A model generated the notes under the pieces. That model saw only the letters and a program-made list of their open reading frames with translations. It did not search any database and was not told the origin of the DNA. This document shows, piece after piece, positions 8,309-17,971 of a stretch of DNA of 61,025 nucleotides. The position numbers were made by a program, and so were the translations under genes. Each line of letters starts with the position of its first letter. Positions within the stretch are counted from its first letter, which is position 1. Location of the stretch: the NCBI GenBank assembly GCA_902801585.1, contig CADCIU010000010.1:1-61025 (forward strand), written 5' to 3'. The stretch comes from an uncultured Lachnospiraceae bacterium (GTDB lineage Bacteria > Bacillota_A > Clostridia > Lachnospirales > Lachnospiraceae).

Positions 8309-10006
8309 TCACATCCATCCGGCTTTCTGCAGTACTCCGAGGATCCTGGCACCCTTGGGTGCCTGCAGAATGTCGTTCTTTTTAAGCCCCCCGACCTTGA
8401 TCAGTACAAAGAAATACACCGGTATCGCGACCGCGATCGCTGCTGCTGTCGCAAAAAGATTGATGAAATAGGTCCTGTCCGAGATCATCATCCCACCGAG
8501 GCGGATCCCTTCATACGCAAGCTTTGCTGCCGCTCCCATTACGATCGCCGCCGCGACCGGTCTGCCATATACCCTGAAGACTCTCAGGTGCATTCGCAGG
8601 TATTTGCAGATAAAGCGGCTGTCGATGAGAAAGATCAGGACCGAGTAAAGCACGCTGCAGATCACCAGGGCGTGGACGCAGAGATCCGTAGCCAGGATCA
8701 GCACGAAGAGCACGACCGTCTGGATGGCCAGTGCAATGCCCGCGCTGACAAGCGGCATATGGATCCTTCCGATGGACTGCAGGACTGCGTTCATGATGGT
8801 TCCGACCGAATAGAAAATGACCGTCACAGCCAATTCTGCCAAAAGGAGTGATGCCGTGTCCAGCGTATCCCACTGCGGAAACAGCAGCATCGTCACCGGT
8901 TTGGCCAGCACCATAAGTCCGACCGCGCAGGGAACTGCAATGATCAGCGTCATGCGGATCGCGTTGACGCTCCTCTTTCTTGTCTCTTTGATATTTCCCC
9001 GCGCGAACGATGTCGATATATTGGGCAGGATAGCCGCCGCCACAGCCGTCGCGATCGAGATCGGAATATTGGTGATCACGACCGCTTTGTTGGAAAACAG
9101 GCCGTACAGAGTCGTTGTCATGACCTCTTCCCACTGCCGCCTTCCGATCATCACCTTCATGAAGATCGTCTGGTTTACGGAAGTGGTCAGGTTCAGGATA
9201 AAGCTGCTGAGTATAAAGGGTGTGATGACCAGGATCGTCTCTTTCATCAGAGGACCGAACGGTGCCTCCTTGTGTTCTGTATCCCCTTTTATGCGCTCCA
9301 TGAACATGCCGCGGTGCTTGAAATACACGTATGTCATAAAGATCAGCGCCACGAGCACACCGCTCCCGGTGCCCAATGCGCTCCCCATTGCTCCGCGGAT
9401 CGCCTCCGGTGTCGCACCGGCTCCGGCAACCGACCTCATCAGCAGAAATGCCGCTCCAATGCTGACCACTGCGTTGGCGATCTGCTCCAAGATCTGCGAG
9501 ACCGATGTCTGCAGCATTGACTGGTTTGCCTGAAAATAGCCGCGCAGGACGCCCAAAATGCCGAACAAAAATACAGTCGGTGCAAAGACCTGCAGAACCG
9601 GCACGCTGTTGGGCGGTACGAGCACACCTGCGCCAAAATACAGCAGAAGACTCCCCGCGATGCCCACGGCCAGCGCATAGACCATGGAACAGTGAAAAAC
9701 TTTCTGGGCATTGCGGTAATCGCCCACAGCCATCTTCTGTGCCATCTGTTTGGAGATCGCGGAAGGCACGCCGAAACTTGAGACCATCAGAACGATCGTA
9801 TAAATATTGATGGCCGTTCCGTAATAGCCGTTGCCCTCATCTCCGATGATCGCCGTGAGGGGCGACCTGTAAAGAAGTCCGATCACGCGGGATAAAATGC
9901 TGGCCGCCGCCAGAATTCCCGCCTGGGCGACCACATTGCCGCCGCCCAGTGAGGCTCTGCCTGTTCTGCTTCCTGCAGAACTGTTTTTCTTTTTTTCTGA
10001 AGTCAT
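8309..10006 (-). CDS. Polysaccharide/lipid flippase, MurJ/SpoVB-like (MOP superfamily)
   Basis: A membrane protein with about 14 predicted transmembrane segments, beginning with the family segment VVAQAGILAAASILSRVIGLLYRSP. Members of this group (MurJ, SpoVB, YtgP) flip undecaprenyl-linked precursors, notably lipid II, across the membrane. The ATG at 10006 (MTSEKKKN) is chosen because AGAGGA lies 11 nt upstream and the domain begins soon after. An in-frame ATG at 10015 has the same sequence only 2 nt away, and the longer frame to 10123 overlaps the terminator of glgA. The basic, Ser-rich N terminus is cytoplasmic. Whether it is the main MurJ or a sporulation paralogue cannot be told. Confidence 0.85.
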   Translation of the reverse strand: MTSEKKKNSSAGSRTGRASLGGGNVVAQAGILAAASILSRVIGLLYRSPLTAIIGDEGNGYYGTAINIYTIVLMVSSFGVPSAISKQMAQKMAVGDYRNAQKVFHCSMVYALAVGIAGSLLLYFGAGVLVPPNSVPVLQVFAPTVFLFGILGVLRGYFQANQSMLQTSVSQILEQIANAVVSIGAAFLLMRSVAGAGATPEAIRGAMGSALGTGSGVLVALIFMTYVYFKHRGMFMERIKGDTEHKEAPFGPLMKETILVITPFILSSFILNLTTSVNQTIFMKVMIGRRQWEEVMTTTLYGLFSNKAVVITNIPISIATAVAAAILPNISTSFARGNIKETRKRSVNAIRMTLIIAVPCAVGLMVLAKPVTMLLFPQWDTLDTASLLLAELAVTVIFYSVGTIMNAVLQSIGRIHMPLVSAGIALAIQTVVLFVLILATDLCVHALVICSVLYSVLIFLIDSRFICKYLRMHLRVFRVYGRPVAAAIVMGAAAKLAYEGIRLGGMMISDRTYFINLFATAAAIAVAIPVYFFVLIKVGGLKKNDILQAPKGARILGVLQKAGWM

Positions 10007-10062
10007 ATCGATCATGTTCCTCTGACATGTAAATTCTGAATGTTTTGCCAAACAATAACAAA

Positions 10063-10089
10063 GGGTGACGAACCGCTCGTTCGTCACCC
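10063..10089 (-). terminator. Terminator after glgA
   Basis: GGGTGACGAA and TTCGTCACCC pair around a 7-nt loop; on the minus strand the stem is followed by TTTGTTATTGTTT. It separates glgA from the flippase gene. Confidence 0.75.
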
Positions 10090-10173
10090 CATTATAAATG
10101 GCATTGTTAAAACTTACAACCACGATACGCAGACGGTTTTATAACCTCCCTGCTGTCAGGCTGTCACATCTTA

Positions 10174-11637
10174 TCAGCCGATCATCCAGTCGTACATCTC
10201 CTGATATTTCAGTGCGGACTGCTTCCAGGAGAAGTCGGCCTTCATGGCGCGCTCGACCATCTTGTTCCAGTCTCTCTTCTTGTCATAATAAATCTTCTCC
10301 GCATAGCGCACTGCGTGCATCATCTCGTGTGCATTGTAGTTCGCGAACGTGAAGCCGGTACCCGTATTCTCATACTCATTGTAGGGTTCCACCGTATCCT
10401 TGAGGCCGCCGGTCTCGCGGACGATCGGAAGCGTGCCGTAGCGCAGGGACATCAGCTGGCTGAGTCCGCAGGGCTCGAACAGCGAAGGCATCAGGAACGC
10501 ATCGGAAGCCGCATAGATCTTGTGGGACAGCTCGTCGGAATAATAGATATTCGCGGAGATCTTGTCGTTGTACTTCCAGTCAAAATAGCGGAACATATTC
10601 TCGTATCTCTCCTCGCCGGTACCCAGAACGACGATCTGGATGGCGTCGAGAGAGAGCATCTCTTCGAGCACATAAGCGATGAGATCAAATCCCTTCTGGT
10701 CCGTCAGACGGGATACGATACCGATCATGAAGCATTTCTCGTCCTGCTTGAGACCAAGCTCTTTCTGCAGTGCGATCTTGTTCTTGATCTTGTTTCTGCG
10801 GAAGTCTTCCACTGTATAGGACTTGAAGATCTTCTTGTCGTTGTCCGGGCTGAAGTCCGTGTAGTCAATGCCGTTCAGGATACCGCGCAGATCGTTGGCG
10901 CGCGCATTCATCAGGCCGTCAAGACCCTCGCCGTAGAACTGTGTCTTGATCTCCTCCGCATATGTGGGGCTGACCGTAGTGATCGCGTCCGCGTAAACAA
11001 GGCCTCCCTTGAGAAGGTTGGCATCCTTATAAGCCTCCAGTTTGTCCGGTGTGAAATAATAGCCGGAAAGGCCGGTGATGTCCTCCACATCCTTCACATT
11101 CCACTTGCCCTGGAACTTCAGATTGTGGATGGTCATGACCGTCTTGATTCCGTGGAAGAACTCGTTCGCCTGGAATCTCTCCTTCAGGTATACAGGAACC
11201 AGGCCGGTCTGCCAGTCATGGCAGTGAATCAGGTCGGGACGGAAATCAATCGTAGGAAGAGCGGACAGGCATGCCTTGGAAAAATACGCAAATCTGGTGA
11301 TCTCAAAGAGAGGATCATCCGTATAAGGCTTATCTGTTGTGAAGAATCCCTCGTTGTCAATAAAATAGAATGTGATGCCGTTCTTCACAGTCTTGAGAAC
11401 GCCCACATATTCACTCTTCCAATGATAGTCCATGTAGAAATGCGTGACATATTCCATCTGATCCTTCACTTCCTGTTTCATGCAGGAATATTTGGGAATC
11501 ATGACTCTGACATCATAGTACTCCGGATCAATATCCTTGGGGAGAGAGCCGACAACGTCAGCCAGTCCGCCGGTCTTGATGAACGGAACGCACTCAGATG
11601 CGACAAATAAAATTTTCTTTTTCTCGTTAGCTGCCAT
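10174..11637 (-). CDS. glgA: Glycogen synthase
   Basis: Extends glycogen chains from ADP-glucose (GT5 family, GT-B fold). The N-terminal KTGGLADVVGSLPK is the ADP-glucose-binding signature, and PSLFEPCGLSQLMSLRYGTLP with RETGGLKDTV is the C-terminal nucleotide-sugar site. The ATG at 11637 follows AAGGGGG at 8 nt and gives 487 residues, normal for the family. The upstream extension of the frame is AT-rich promoter DNA. The gene is monocistronic by its own promoter and terminator. No other glycogen gene is in the window. Confidence 0.95.
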   Translation of the reverse strand: MAANEKKKILFVASECVPFIKTGGLADVVGSLPKDIDPEYYDVRVMIPKYSCMKQEVKDQMEYVTHFYMDYHWKSEYVGVLKTVKNGITFYFIDNEGFFTTDKPYTDDPLFEITRFAYFSKACLSALPTIDFRPDLIHCHDWQTGLVPVYLKERFQANEFFHGIKTVMTIHNLKFQGKWNVKDVEDITGLSGYYFTPDKLEAYKDANLLKGGLVYADAITTVSPTYAEEIKTQFYGEGLDGLMNARANDLRGILNGIDYTDFSPDNDKKIFKSYTVEDFRRNKIKNKIALQKELGLKQDEKCFMIGIVSRLTDQKGFDLIAYVLEEMLSLDAIQIVVLGTGEERYENMFRYFDWKYNDKISANIYYSDELSHKIYAASDAFLMPSLFEPCGLSQLMSLRYGTLPIVRETGGLKDTVEPYNEYENTGTGFTFANYNAHEMMHAVRYAEKIYYDKKRDWNKMVERAMKADFSWKQSALKYQEMYDWMIG

Positions 11638-11694
11638 TGATTGACCCCCTTGTAACAAAAGCATGATGCTGTTTTTTGGTAAAAATATAAGAAT

Positions 11695-11724
11695 ATTATA
11701 ACCTATCTGAAGGATTTTTGTGCA
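11695..11724 (-). promoter_or_regulatory. Putative glgA promoter
   Basis: Minus-strand TGCACA (11719-11724), 18-bp spacer and perfect TATAAT (11695-11700), about 60 bp upstream of the glgA start. Confidence 0.6.
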
Positions 11725-11774
11725 TAGTTCGTAGAATTTCTTCAAAAAAAGTGAAAACAAAAGCACATAAAAAC

Positions 11775-11803
11775 AGCGGGAACAGATGAACTCTGTCCCC
11801 GCT
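11775..11803 (-). terminator. Terminator after rny
   Basis: The stem AGCGGG/CCCGCT with an inner ACAG/CTGT pairing is followed on the minus strand by TGTTTTT. It lies 23 bp after the rny stop codon. Confidence 0.85.
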
Positions 11804-11825
11804 GCAATTCTCCTAATAGCTTGCC

Positions 11826-13373
11826 TTATTTGGCGAAGTCCGTCACTCTTGATTCGCGGATCACACTGACCTTGATCTGTCCGGGATATTCCATCTCATT
11901 CTCGATCTTCTTGGAAATATCTCGAGCCAGAAGCACCATGTCAGAATCACCGATCTGCTCAGGAACTACCATAACACGAACTTCTCTGCCCGCCTGAATA
12001 GCGTAAGAATTACTAACCCCTTTAAAACTGTTTGTGATTTCCTCAAGCTGCTTGAGCCTTGTTGTATATGTCTCCAGTGTCTCTCTGCGCGCACCGGGTC
12101 TCGCTGCCGAGATCGTATCCGCTGCCTGCACAATACATGCGATCAGACTGTTGGGCTCCACGTCTCCGTGATGGGATTCCACAGCATTGATCACTGTCTG
12201 GGACTCCTTGTACTTTCGGCACAGTTCCGCGCCGAGCTGTACGTGGGATCCTTCCATCTCGTGGTCTACCGCTTTGCCGATGTCATGAAGCAGACCGGCA
12301 CGCTTGGCCAAACGGATATCCAATCCCAGTTCCCCTGCCAGAAGGCCGGACAGCTGTGCCACTTCGATCGAATGCTTGAGAGCATTCTGCCCGTAACTGG
12401 TGCGGAAGCGCATCTTTCCCAGAAGCCTTACAAGCTCCGGATGGATTCCGTGTACGCCGACTTCCAAAGTAGCCGCTTCGCCTTCCTCCTTGATCCGGGC
12501 TTCCACTTCTCGCTGCGCTTTACTGACCATTTCTTCGATTCTCGCGGGATGGATTCTTCCGTCCACGATCAGCTTCTCCAAAGCGATCCTGGCCACCTCG
12601 CGCCTGATCGGTTCAAATCCGGAAATAACAACGGCTTCCGGCGTGTCATCGATGATCAGATCCACGCCTGTCATTGTCTCGAGCGTTCGGATATTTCTGC
12701 CCTCACGTCCGATGATCCTTCCCTTCATCTCATCACTGGGAAGCTGCACGACAGAGATCGTCGCCTCCGAAACATGATCTGCAGCGCATCTCTGAATCGC
12801 GCTGATCACATATTCCTTGGCTCTCTTATCTGCCTCTTCCTTCGCCTCCGCCTCAATTTCTTTGATCATGACAGCGGAGTCATGTCTCACTTCATCTTCA
12901 ACAATTTTTAAAAGGTATTCTTTTGCCTGTTCAGAGGTCAGTCCCGAAATTCGTTCGAGTTCCTGTTGACGCTGCTCACCAAGTTTCGAGACTTCGTCCC
13001 TTTGCTTGTGCAGTAATTCTTCCTTTGCCTGCAGACTCTGTTCCTTGCGCTCAAGTGCGTCCATCTTTCTGTCAAGTGACTCTTCCTTCTGCTGGACTCT
13101 GCGTTCATTGCGCTGTACTTCATTTCTTCGGTCGCGGATCTCCTTTTCAAGTTCATTTCTGGACTTGATGGACTCCTCCTTGACCTCGAGCAGTGCCTCG
13201 CGCTTCTTGGTCTCAGCAGTTGTCAGTGCCTCATCTATAATGGCTCTGGCCTTTTCCTGCGCATTTCCGATCGTCTCTTCCTGCTGTTTCTTACGGTAGT
13301 TGGAAGCTGCAATAAAAGTGACCGGTACAGAGATTGCAAGTGTACAAATTACCGCGATCAATGCAGTAATCAT
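11826..13373 (-). CDS. rny: Ribonuclease Y
   Basis: Membrane-anchored endoribonuclease that starts bulk mRNA decay in Firmicutes. Order: N-terminal transmembrane helix (residues 1-22), a long charged coiled coil (about 30-200), a KH domain ([22 protein letters not shown]), and an HD phosphohydrolase domain ([17 protein letters not shown]). Length 515 matches the family. AAGGAGG before the ATG can be masked: AGGAG at 13384-13388 on the minus strand pairs with CTCCT at 13376-13380 around GTG, a possible translation control. recX lies immediately upstream in the same direction. Confidence 0.96.
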   Translation of the reverse strand: MITALIAVICTLAISVPVTFIAASNYRKKQQEETIGNAQEKARAIIDEALTTAETKKREALLEVKEESIKSRNELEKEIRDRRNEVQRNERRVQQKEESLDRKMDALERKEQSLQAKEELLHKQRDEVSKLGEQRQQELERISGLTSEQAKEYLLKIVEDEVRHDSAVMIKEIEAEAKEEADKRAKEYVISAIQRCAADHVSEATISVVQLPSDEMKGRIIGREGRNIRTLETMTGVDLIIDDTPEAVVISGFEPIRREVARIALEKLIVDGRIHPARIEEMVSKAQREVEARIKEEGEAATLEVGVHGIHPELVRLLGKMRFRTSYGQNALKHSIEVAQLSGLLAGELGLDIRLAKRAGLLHDIGKAVDHEMEGSHVQLGAELCRKYKESQTVINAVESHHGDVEPNSLIACIVQAADTISAARPGARRETLETYTTRLKQLEEITNSFKGVSNSYAIQAGREVRVMVVPEQIGDSDMVLLARDISKKIENEMEYPGQIKVSVIRESRVTDFAK

Positions 13374-13488
13374 ACAGGAGCACCTCCTTATTGAATTCGC
13401 GTTTCTCTGTCATTTCGGATCCTGCCAACGCTGCTATGGCTCACAACATAAACCAAATCGCAAAACAGCAGATTCGCACTCAATAATT

Positions 13489-14118
13489 TTATACACTAAA
13501 TCCGTCACTGTCAAGCAAATCTGCGCTCATTGCAGACCGCACGGAAGAAGCCGCATATCCTTTCCTGTACAGATATGCCTGCATCTTTCTGCGTTCTTCC
13601 CAGTCAGCGGAAGACGGATCAAATCCCCGCTTTCTCATCAATTTGAGAATCTGCCTGACTTCCGCCTGTGTACCGTGCTCTTCACTTTCCTCTCTCATGA
13701 CTTCGCTGATCACATCATCGGGCACGCCGCGGTTCTCCAGATCTGTCCGAATCCGGAGCCGGCTCCTGTCCTCCCGGTGCAGCTGCACATAATTATATGC
13801 GAAACGCCTGTCATCCACATATCTTGCTTCTATGAGACTCTCCAGCGTCTCCTCGACGGTCTTGAGATCAAATCCGCCCGCAAGGAGCTTCTCCCTCAGC
13901 CTCATACAGGTATAATCCCGCTGCGCCAGAAGCATGCCTGCCTTTCTCAGGCAGTCTTTCCCGCTCCTTAAGGAATCCCCTGAAGCCGCCGGATCACCGT
14001 TTTCACTCTTGTGGTCATGCCCGCGCAGCGGGTACGAACAAGTGCCGGAAGAAGATGCGCCTTGCGCGGCTTCCAAAGATGAGCGCCTCGTTATGCGCGC
14101 ATCTTTTTCACGCTTCAT
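13489..14118 (-). CDS. recX: Regulatory protein RecX
   Basis: Modulates RecA filament growth. The C-terminal 150 residues hold the three-helix RecX repeats ([43 protein letters not shown]). The N-terminal 60-70 residues are basic and low in complexity. The ATG at 14118 overlaps the last codons of recA (ATGAAGCGTGA) and has AGAGG at 6 nt inside recA, which indicates translational coupling. A start at 14166 is open but would overlap recA further. Confidence 0.88.
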   Translation of the reverse strand: MKREKDARITRRSSLEAAQGASSSGTCSYPLRGHDHKSENGDPAASGDSLRSGKDCLRKAGMLLAQRDYTCMRLREKLLAGGFDLKTVEETLESLIEARYVDDRRFAYNYVQLHREDRSRLRIRTDLENRGVPDDVISEVMREESEEHGTQAEVRQILKLMRKRGFDPSSADWEERRKMQAYLYRKGYAASSVRSAMSADLLDSDGFSV

Positions 14119-15172
14119 CCGCCGCCTCTTTGCTCTCAGCCGGCACTTCCGGTGCCTTGAAGGCACCTTCCGGGTCCAGATGGTAGTGCTCTCTCACCTT
14201 GCGGTCCACTTCCGCCAGAATTTCCGGATGGGACGTGAGGTAGGCCTTGGAGTTCTCTCTGCCCTGGCCGATCTTATTGCCGTTATAGTTGTACCATGCG
14301 CCGCTCTTGTTGATGATGTCCACTTTCGCGGCCAGATCGAGCACGTCGCCCACATAAGAAATGCCCTTGCCGAACATGATATCAAACTCCGCTTCCTTGA
14401 AAGGCGGCGCGATCTTGTTCTTCACGACACGGATCCTGGTGCGGTTTCCGATCACCTCTCCGCTCTGCTTGAGCGACTCGATCCTTCTGACATCCATGCG
14501 CACGGAAGAATAGAATTTAAGAGCGCGTCCGCCGGTCGTCGTCTCGGGATTGCCGAACATGACGCCGACTTTCTCTCTGAGCTGGTTGATAAAGACTACC
14601 GCACAGTTGGATTTACTGATGACAGCTGTCAGCTTCCTGAGGGCCTGAGACATCAGGCGCGCATGAAGACCCACGTGGGAATCTCCCATGTCTCCGTCAA
14701 TCTCCGCCTTGGGTACCAGCGCGGCAACGGAGTCGATAACGACAATGTCGATCGCGCCGGAACGGACCATGGTCTCGGCGATCTCCAGTGCCTGCTCACC
14801 GCTGTCAGGCTGTGAAATATACAAATTATCAATGTCCACACCGATATTGCGGGCGTAAACAGGATCGAGGGCGTGCTCGGCGTCGATGAATCCTGCAATG
14901 CCTCCCCGCTTCTGCACTTCCGCGATCATATGCAGCGTGACTGTTGTCTTACCGGAGGACTCGGGTCCGTAGATCTCTATGATCCTTCCCTTGGGGATCC
15001 CGCCCAGTCCCAGTGCGATGTCCAGACTCAGGGAACCGGTGGGAATGGTCTCTATATTCATCTGCACGGAAGGGTCGCCCAGTTTCATGACAGCTCCCTT
15101 GCCGTACTGCTTCTCGATCTGCAGAAGCGCCGCATCCAAAGCTTTCTTTTTCTGTTCGTTATCTATACTCAT
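14108..15172 (-). CDS. recA: Recombinase RecA
   Basis: ATP-dependent strand-exchange protein and SOS co-protease. Seen: N-terminal helix region, Walker [30 protein letters not shown], loop L2 region [20 protein letters not shown], and a C-terminal acidic tail. 354 residues is standard. The start is fixed by GGAGGAG. It is followed by overlapping recX and preceded by a promoter with a LexA box, so SOS induction is expected. The leader contains several ATTTGG repeats (about 15,190-15,230) of unknown role. Confidence 0.98.
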   Translation of the reverse strand: MSIDNEQKKKALDAALLQIEKQYGKGAVMKLGDPSVQMNIETIPTGSLSLDIALGLGGIPKGRIIEIYGPESSGKTTVTLHMIAEVQKRGGIAGFIDAEHALDPVYARNIGVDIDNLYISQPDSGEQALEIAETMVRSGAIDIVVIDSVAALVPKAEIDGDMGDSHVGLHARLMSQALRKLTAVISKSNCAVVFINQLREKVGVMFGNPETTTGGRALKFYSSVRMDVRRIESLKQSGEVIGNRTRIRVVKNKIAPPFKEAEFDIMFGKGISYVGDVLDLAAKVDIINKSGAWYNYNGNKIGQGRENSKAYLTSHPEILAEVDRKVREHYHLDPEGAFKAPEVPAESKEAADEA

Positions 15173-15287
15173 TTGATCTCCTCCAAATTAATACTTCAAA
15201 TTAGTATTCCAAATAGGTCCAAATAATAATTCTAAAGATTGTCTCCGATTTGCAGGCCTGTGTCCTGCATGTTCGCTCATTTGTTCG

Positions 15288-15301
15288 CGAACGCTTGTTC
15301 T
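15288..15301. promoter_or_regulatory. LexA (SOS) box of recA
   Basis: CGAACGCTTGTTCT contains the perfect GAAC-N4-GTTC palindrome of Gram-positive LexA/DinR sites. It lies just downstream of the -10 box. Additional half sites (GTTCGC at 15271 and 15283) stand beside it. Confidence 0.8.
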
Positions 15302-15306
15302 AAAAC

Positions 15307-15336
15307 AGTATATCACCGGTCCTCGCGAAAGCGCAA
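15307..15336 (-). promoter_or_regulatory. recA promoter
   Basis: Minus-strand TTGCGC (15331-15336), 18-bp spacer, TATACT (15307-15312), with the LexA box immediately downstream over the expected start point. Confidence 0.7.
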
Positions 15337-15448
15337 GTGGTTTCATTAAAAAATCGAATGTATTTTCGATTTTCGCCTTCACGATTGATCCGATTGTTTG
15401 ATCGCAGGGGATACGCCGCCACGGCCTGAGAATTGCGTCAGATAAAAA

Positions 15449-15472
15449 GACCGGAAGCATATGCTTCCGGTC
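15449..15472 (-). terminator. Terminator of the sigma-like operon
   Basis: A perfect 12-bp palindrome (GACCGGAAGCAT/ATGCTTCCGGTC) is followed on the minus strand by TTTTTATC. It closes transcription from the pair of genes at 15559-16724. Confidence 0.88.
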
Positions 15473-15558
15473 CCATTATCCTTTCAACTTCCCCTCATGT
15501 CAAGCTGTGTCCGGCTTCTGATCGCTTCGTTCGTTATGATCCCCGACGCAGTTTGTGA

Positions 15559-15987
15559 TCAGACCGCAAATTCTCTCAGCCTGATCTTCGGGATCTGCAG
15601 TTCGGTCAGCACGATCCCCCGAAACTGTTTCTTCTGCACGGAGAGTTCCATGAGCTCCGTGATCTTCCAGATCTCCTCTTTATAGACTTTGTGCTCCCTG
15701 CCGAAAATTCCTTTTTTGACGACGGGAACGCTGAGCTTGACCCGCGCCCCGAGTTCTGTGTAGACCCCGGCAGCCGGCTGGTCGGGCGTCAGGTGATAGA
15801 GGTGGCTCTCCAGTGTAGTGTCCTGGTCGACTTCCGTGATCAGATACTGTCTGCATACCGCCTTGAAGCGGTAGTAGGCGTCTTCGTTCTCCAGGATCTC
15901 GCGGTACGTGCAGCGGATGCCGAAATACAGCCTGTAAAGATCCTGGATCATATATTTAAAATCCTGACCTCGCTCACTGTCCGTCAT
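15559..15987 (-). CDS. Conserved-looking hypothetical protein
   Basis: A 142-residue soluble protein with no motif I can name. It has an aromatic N-terminal segment (FKYMIQDLYRLYFGIRCTYREI) followed by a probably beta-rich C-terminal half (ARVKLSVPVVKKGIFGREHKVYKEE). Its start overlaps the stop of the upstream sigma-like gene by 4 bp, so the two are translationally coupled and probably act together. A terminator follows. Confidence 0.75.
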   Translation of the reverse strand: MTDSERGQDFKYMIQDLYRLYFGIRCTYREILENEDAYYRFKAVCRQYLITEVDQDTTLESHLYHLTPDQPAAGVYTELGARVKLSVPVVKKGIFGREHKVYKEEIWKITELMELSVQKKQFRGIVLTELQIPKIRLREFAV

Positions 15988-16724
15988 CGAATGTCTCCGA
16001 TCGCATTTCCCGAGAGACGGACCGCTTCACGGATGTCGTCGGGATCCATCTCATACTCCTTGGCAAGTTCTTCCACACTCACCTTTCTGCCCAGTTCCTT
16101 TGCCAGTTCCGCAGCCCTGTCCGCCACCAGATTGACTCTCTCCTCGACCGCTTTCTCCGCCGCCTTTTCGTCAAGGTTCTGCGCGATCAGGTCCTCCATG
16201 GCATCCATGATCCTGCGTCCCAGATAGCCGTCCACTTCGTCCGGCTTCTCTAACGGCGCCAGCTGGGCAGAGGCCACGAGCAGCGCTTCATTTCCGGCAC
16301 CGATCAGGTCCTCCATGAAGACGCCCTGTCCGGCATATAATCTTGCAATATCCACCACTTTTCCGAGCGAATACTCCACCAGCTGTTTCTGCGACGAGAC
16401 CTCGCCCGCCATCGCGGACAGCTTGATCGCATCCATGATATTATCCGAAGGCAGCCGGATCGCACGGATCATCTCCTCATACTCGTGCAGATGATTCATC
16501 TCCTCTTCAGAGAGCACCTCCTCGATCGGGAGTGCCTCTCCGATGCCGATGCCGTTCTTGTTCAGATACTCCCTCACCTGCTGTTTCTGTGCGTCGTCCA
16601 GCTCAAGATCCGAAAAGGCTTCCTCGAGCTCCGCCTCCGTGATGCAGTTTCCGTTCTGCTGCGCTCTCTGCGTCACCTTGCGAAGCATCTTCAGAAATAA
16701 TACTTGCTTTTGTCTGTCATCCAT
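15984..16724 (-). CDS. Degenerate sigma-70-like protein
   Basis: The 246-residue sequence resembles fragments of a group 1 sigma factor. The N terminus (residues 1-60) looks like region 1.1, the middle has MEDLIGAGNEALLVASAQL, comparable to the region 2 segment DLIQEGNIGL, and the C terminus KVSVEELAKEYEMDPDDIRE resembles region 3. The aromatic/basic promoter-melting motif of region 2.3-2.4 and the -35-binding region 4 are missing. It is therefore unlikely to be a working sigma factor; it could bind RNA polymerase or be an anti-sigma-type decoy. The start follows GGGA at 6 nt. It overlaps the next gene by 4 bp. Confidence 0.6.
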   Translation of the reverse strand: MDDRQKQVLFLKMLRKVTQRAQQNGNCITEAELEEAFSDLELDDAQKQQVREYLNKNGIGIGEALPIEEVLSEEEMNHLHEYEEMIRAIRLPSDNIMDAIKLSAMAGEVSSQKQLVEYSLGKVVDIARLYAGQGVFMEDLIGAGNEALLVASAQLAPLEKPDEVDGYLGRRIMDAMEDLIAQNLDEKAAEKAVEERVNLVADRAAELAKELGRKVSVEELAKEYEMDPDDIREAVRLSGNAIGDIR

Positions 16725-16759
16725 TTGTCATCCCGCTCCCTTTCGTCGCGACGTTCTTG

Positions 16760-17716
16760 TCAATTTGTGATGTTCACGTGCGGTTTTTCTCCGGCTTTCA
16801 CATGGACGTGCGTGAACAGGTGATCCTGACAATACTCAAGGCTGCCCTCGCACTTGGAGCAATAGCGGAATTCGAGATCCGGATTGTCATTCTGCGTCCG
16901 CCCGCAGATCGCACAGCGGTGAATGACCCCGCTCCGTCCGCCTCTTCCCGGAGTAAAATCATCCGCGCTTGTCCTGGTCCGTCCGGCCATTCTGCGCGCA
17001 TTCTGTCCGCCCGGGCTTCCGAAAATACCGGACAGCGTGTTCCTTCTGATCATCCTGCTTCCGATCGGTCCCTTAAACCGCATATACAGGATCGCTATGT
17101 TGATAAATGTCGCCAGGATCGCGAACCTCCCTGCTGCAGATGTCTCGATGAACTCGAAGATCAGATAAGCCACATCCAGCAGCCCCAGCCACTTCACCTT
17201 CATGGGGATGATGAAAAACATCAGGACGACCGCATCCGGGAATGTGAGCGCATAGGCGAGAAAAATGCCCATGTTAATATAATATGTAGAAAAAGCCAGC
17301 GAATAATAGGCAAAATAGTTAGCAGGCCCGATCTGTGTCAAAATACCGGAAGATCCGGTCAGGTACGTAAAACCCATCCAGACAAAAGCCGCGGCGACAG
17401 TCAACAGGATCCCCGTAAAAATAAACACATTATACTGCCAGACGCCCCATACTCTCTCGAGTGATGTTCCGATACTGTAATAGAAGAACAGCATGATCGC
17501 CACGAAGAACAGATTGCTCGTGTGAGGGGGGATCAGCAGCCATGATACGATCCTCCAGACCTGTCCGTGAACGATTGCATACGGATCCAGCGTCAGATAC
17601 TGCATGACATTGACATTCAGATAATAGATCGCGTATCCGATCAGGTATAATATGATCAGCTTCAGGGACAGATCTCTTACCGCATACCGCCCGAATCTTT
17701 TTTCCATTTCACTCAT
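16760..17716 (-). CDS. Rhomboid-like membrane protein with C-terminal zinc ribbon
   Basis: Six or so transmembrane helices (residues about 17-220) in a rhomboid-like arrangement (HGQVWRIVSWLLIPP, NLFFVAIMLFFYYSIGTSLE), followed by a basic linker and a C-terminal cysteine cluster CAICGRTQ...CSKC...YCQDH that should bind zinc. The serine motif GxSG of active rhomboids is not seen; the equivalent stretch reads GPANYFAYYS, so proteolysis is doubtful. The ATG at 17716 has GGAG at 8 nt; an in-frame GTG at 17725 is too close to it. It is a monocistronic minus-strand gene divergent from the giant activase. Confidence 0.72.
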   Translation of the reverse strand: MSEMEKRFGRYAVRDLSLKLIILYLIGYAIYYLNVNVMQYLTLDPYAIVHGQVWRIVSWLLIPPHTSNLFFVAIMLFFYYSIGTSLERVWGVWQYNVFIFTGILLTVAAAFVWMGFTYLTGSSGILTQIGPANYFAYYSLAFSTYYINMGIFLAYALTFPDAVVLMFFIIPMKVKWLGLLDVAYLIFEFIETSAAGRFAILATFINIAILYMRFKGPIGSRMIRRNTLSGIFGSPGGQNARRMAGRTRTSADDFTPGRGGRSGVIHRCAICGRTQNDNPDLEFRYCSKCEGSLEYCQDHLFTHVHVKAGEKPHVNITN

Positions 17717-17854
17717 AAATATCACTCCACTTTGATAAACGAACTCGAGACTTATTCAGACATTTTAACATCGCTATGACTAAATGTAAACGCGGCAGTT
17801 CGCTCCGGATCATACTCGGAGCGGCATGAATTTGATTTTGCGCAATACGATCCG

Positions 17855-17883
17855 TTGCAATTTTGAAATAGCTGACTTATACT
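17855..17883 (+). promoter_or_regulatory. Promoter of the activase gene
   Basis: TTGCAA (17855-17860), exactly 17 bp, TATACT (17878-17883). About 85 nt of untranslated leader precede the GTG start at 17972. Confidence 0.7.
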
Positions 17884-17971
17884 GTACTGTGCATATAAAG
17901 ATTTAAATTTAGATAACAGATTTCAGATAACAGACTATTGATAAATTAACAGATACGTAGGAGTTTCTTTT

